Below, piece by piece: positions 32,101-33,450 of a DNA stretch of 33,450 bases (positions are counted from its first letter, which is position 1; the number at the start of each line of letters is the position of its first letter). The position numbers were made by a program, and so were the translations under genes. Below the pieces are notes generated by a model, which saw only the letters and a program-made list of their open reading frames with translations, did not search any database and was not told the origin of the DNA. The stretch is from contig CATLHE010000016.1 in the NCBI GenBank assembly GCA_949948895.1, positions 1 through 33,450 on the forward strand. Reading direction: 5' to 3'. This DNA is from an uncultured Christensenella sp. Its GTDB lineage: Bacteria > Bacillota > Clostridia > Christensenellales > Pumilibacteraceae.

Positions 32101-33450
32101 AGGCTAAGGCGGAGCTCGACGCTTACAAACAACGTTTGGAGCTCGTAAGACTTCGTCAAGAACTGGAGGGCAAGATCGAAGGCTTGACGCCTATGCTCGT
32201 GTCCGTCAACTCGCTCGATCACGAGATCCGCGAGCTTGCCGCAACGGCGGAAAAATACGAGAAGGAGCGCGATCTTCTCAAAGCCGATATTGCGTCGGCA
32301 AAATCTCAGATACTCGGCGCAAACGACTTCGAGCTTATCAACGAGCTCAACAGCCGTATATCCGATTCGAATGCGCGACTTTCCGAGATCGAGAAAGAGC
32401 AGACCAAAGCGACAAAGCGCAAGTCCGACCTCAATATCGAGTTCACTTCGCAGCGCCGCAAGGCTAACGAATACGTCGAAAAGAACGAAGTCCCGCTCGA
32501 AGAGATCATCAAAGCCGAAGATACCGTTATCGGCGATTTGGCAATGGAAAACCTCCGTCACGAGCGCGAGTACGAGCGCGAGGAAGCGGAAAGAGCCGTT
32601 GCAAGAGCGCAGGCGGCATTGGACGACGTTACGGCGTCGGCTTCCGACGTCACGATGGTCGCCATGGAGATAGCGTCCGAACTGCAAGACCTCGAAACCG
32701 AGCTTGCTACAGCGCAGTCCGAGCTTGACGCCGTCAACGCTCAGATGGAGACCGCGACCGACGACGAAAAACTCATGCTCATGGTCGATCAGAGCGATAA
32801 GTCAGACAAGGTCGAAGAACTCAGCGAGCGCATCAAGCAGATCAATATCGACGGTACCAAGCGCAAGATGGAAGTTCAAGCCGAGTACGATCAAAGAGTC
32901 GAGGAAGCGCGTCACAATCTTGACGAAACGAGCGAAGAGTTTAAGCTCGCTTCCGCCAAGTACGATACGCTTGCCAACACTAATCCTCTCGACCTTATTG
33001 TATCGGGAAGCGGTATAATAAGCCAAGATCAAAAGAAGATCGAAGCGGAAAACTACAAGAAACAGCTCGAAAGATCCAAGAACGAGATCGAGCAGGCAAG
33101 GCTTGCCGCGCAAAACGCCCAAGCGGAAGCGGAACAGGCGCGCTTGGAAGCGCTCCGCGCATCCGACGAAGCAAAGGCGGAAGCCGAGCGCGTTGCTCAA
33201 GAAGCAATAGAAAGAGCCGAGCAGGCAAGACTGGAAGCGGAAGAAAAAGCGCGCATTGAGGCAGAGAACGCAGAAAAGGCTCGTCTCGAAGCCGAGGAAG
33301 CGGCTGAAAAGGCTCGTCGCGAGGCGGAAGAAGCGGCTGAACAAGCCCGACTCGAAGCCGAGCAAGCCAAGAAAGAAGCCGAAGATGCGGCTGAGCAGGC
33401 TCGCCGTCAGGCAGAAGAGAACCTGCTTGCCGAAGCCGAAGAAGCCAAAC
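29118..33450 (+). CDS. Giant bitopic protein with long cytoplasmic coiled coil (partial, runs off right edge)
   Basis: The frame is open to the end of the window, giving at least 1444 codons. A signal sequence (about 8-28) is followed by an ectodomain of about 570 residues, rich in Asn, Thr and Val, with no domain I can name. One TM helix (about 605-629) precedes a basic stop-transfer segment (IRSISKHK). The cytoplasmic part starts with a Pro/Ala/Thr-rich linker (about 640-720), then a small charged region (FTEKYEPKGMVRR near 750). From about residue 855 to the window end it is a nearly continuous coiled coil, SMC- or TolA-like in composition, but no ATPase motif is seen so far. The ATG at 29118 is preferred over 29115 because GAGG at 29107-29110 then has 7-base spacing. 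The gene is coupled to the RCC1 gene. Confidence 0.85.
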   Translation, partial: MQKTTFKHKILPIIALIAIIAVLVFAFGMPKAFGARAEGNGSGSHGTSDYDIELILDVNGRDAMVVSSLRDDAVEKIDTNNAQHIKRRQLSRAAVVAAYNAKHTTDQISASSVSFKLDAEMIGGDEVEISYDRSNANTMYVNAVKATNDVRFSVTLSDGHVIYFKAKVENTFAQRAAVENGGWDITTSIKNVKIGGKVNNDVEDSSFKSIELENFTTWEFNLGDLLCGRALFCKANANDDYTMPIFMSAGSSKYWTISSADNFIVKDISFGGMPNAFTEVSFLNPTSSSAFSASVKAKLSLTTKEVLDYNGNNGMSMDDFWGKTHNIEIGIATVEAPEAREVICIPVNFIAANPQTIPLDINRLNLNITSNYTYDYANNIFYDNEHPDTPLNTIDREAGYSAVIIRPTDLVDYCHAEAGNIDKMRFSSDGTDMGSMDDDYIVSEYEYIEGTTIPTAYKVTAQNDGQYSINFRISYKTASSENLKPIDVLTSINGYGNFKVTFGTLEGKHPIEYNILDSYLFDKLREANYQMTHVESNNKDVLEATLSNNILTLKPNVDKIDGQATASITMTFTNSSGRTVKIVSNTFGIDVKAGSFWARFDDWQGWLIIAGCIVGGLLLILLVVWLVIRSISKHKQEENATAAPVSSYIVKLNSTIAATQAQQRLVATQALSQANSQMLLGAGPTGTQAPPADTLQLATGMPSVPQATDSTPSAPAPAMSTPRETEENYDELIAKYITDEELLERIFTEKYEPKGMVRRTFFKSKDLQSRELEKEKKRIIERYKTPMPMDEAIMSEAEIAKAEESGDAPAMSEPREETPVFVIDLGFDPEEPLCVEQNVTDEFSDEKIDLDVSPEESAYAEISRRDDFLRRELEELKRRIDKVQKELDRNSSLEAELREKIAKAEADDDKYKKDIEELEFKLASAKQKEKDKIMRDISTTETKKERNVNELERLRAELEVLLGGGAKLNDVMSSLVATQEQKNSEQASLADDLDKAKAELDAYKQRLELVRLRQELEGKIEGLTPMLVSVNSLDHEIRELAATAEKYEKERDLLKADIASAKSQILGANDFELINELNSRISDSNARLSEIEKEQTKATKRKSDLNIEFTSQRRKANEYVEKNEVPLEEIIKAEDTVIGDLAMENLRHEREYEREEAERAVARAQAALDDVTASASDVTMVAMEIASELQDLETELATAQSELDAVNAQMETATDDEKLMLMVDQSDKSDKVEELSERIKQINIDGTKRKMEVQAEYDQRVEEARHNLDETSEEFKLASAKYDTLANTNPLDLIVSGSGIISQDQKKIEAENYKKQLERSKNEIEQARLAAQNAQAEAEQARLEALRASDEAKAEAERVAQEAIERAEQARLEAEEKARIEAENAEKARLEAEEAAEKARREAEEAAEQARLEAEQAKKEAEDAAEQARRQAEENLLAEAEEAK
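33273..33425 (+). repeat. 33-bp tandem repeats encoding an 11-residue coiled-coil unit
   Basis: Inside the coiled-coil gene, units starting at 33273, 33306 and 33339 are each 33 bases long and encode variants of EKARLEAEEAA. After a 21-base partial unit (33372-33392) another begins at 33393. Related EAR/EAE-rich sequence extends back to about 33110. An 11-residue (hendecad) period gives a nearly straight, slightly right-handed coiled coil. Codon differences between units show that they are not a very recent duplication. Confidence 0.8.

Noticed and set aside
31630-32673. Arg/Ser-rich plus-strand frames inside the coiled-coil gene
   Set aside because: They are alternative frames of the Glu/Lys/Ala-rich coil; the true frame stays open throughout and has a start with a ribosome site.
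1-33450. tRNA, rRNA, insertion sequences, prophage or defence genes other than the CRISPR array
   Set aside because: No cloverleaf-like sequence, transposase motif, terminal inverted repeat of IS type or phage gene was seen in the reading; small RNAs cannot be excluded without a covariance search.

Overview
The window looks like a chromosomal segment of a Gram-positive, low-to-mid GC bacterium of the class Clostridia (Bacillota), probably an uncultured gut-type lineage. This rests on gene content: an mraZ-rsmH-ftsL-pbp-murE-mraY-murD-ftsW division and wall cluster, a PASTA-tailed class B PBP, a meso-DAP-type MurE, and a lon-ysxC pair. No rRNA, tRNA, transposase or phage gene was seen. The assignment is an inference; no 16S or marker search was possible.

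Layout. (1) 1-339: trailer-side end of a type I-C-like CRISPR array that enters from the left edge, with one duplicated spacer and two decayed terminal repeats; no cas genes are in view. (2) 453-3045: a six-TM Pr6Pr-like membrane protein, a NUDIX hydrolase and a malic enzyme. (3) 3211-6188: lon protease overlapping ysxC/engB, closed by a strong terminator. (4) 6288-7826: a cysteine-rich protein of unknown function, an intergenic 41-bp direct repeat with a perfect hairpin, then a COG1768-like metallophosphoesterase. (5) 7937-9133 (minus): threonine ammonia-lyase with a C-terminal ACT domain. (6) 9370-18626: the dcw-type cluster, preceded by a three-copy 10-bp repeat that looks like the MraZ operator. 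murF and murG are absent from their usual places. (7) 18667-20713: two overlapping genes for multi-pass membrane proteins of unknown function. (8) 20796-23067 (minus): serC-serA, two of the three steps of serine biosynthesis. (9) 23413-33450: an apparent operon, driven by a perfect consensus promoter, of two giant membrane proteins. The first (1897 aa) has a signal peptide, RCC1-like repeats, a long beta-rich ectodomain, one TM and a Lys/Gly-rich tail. The second (more than 1444 aa, running off the right edge) has a signal peptide, an ectodomain of about 570 aa, one TM and a cytoplasmic coiled coil of more than 590 aa that ends in 33-bp tandem repeats.

The best candidate for an undescribed system is the giant pair. 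Both proteins appear to be N-out/C-in single-span proteins with very large outer parts, and the second carries a long inner rod, an architecture that could couple the cell surface to an intracellular scaffold. A second theme is that several genes (lon, the metallophosphoesterase, ilvA, perhaps murD, and the 18667 gene) have near-consensus promoters whose -10 box lies only 6-9 bases from the start codon with no Shine-Dalgarno sequence. This implies leaderless or near-leaderless mRNAs alongside genes with strong Shine-Dalgarno sites.
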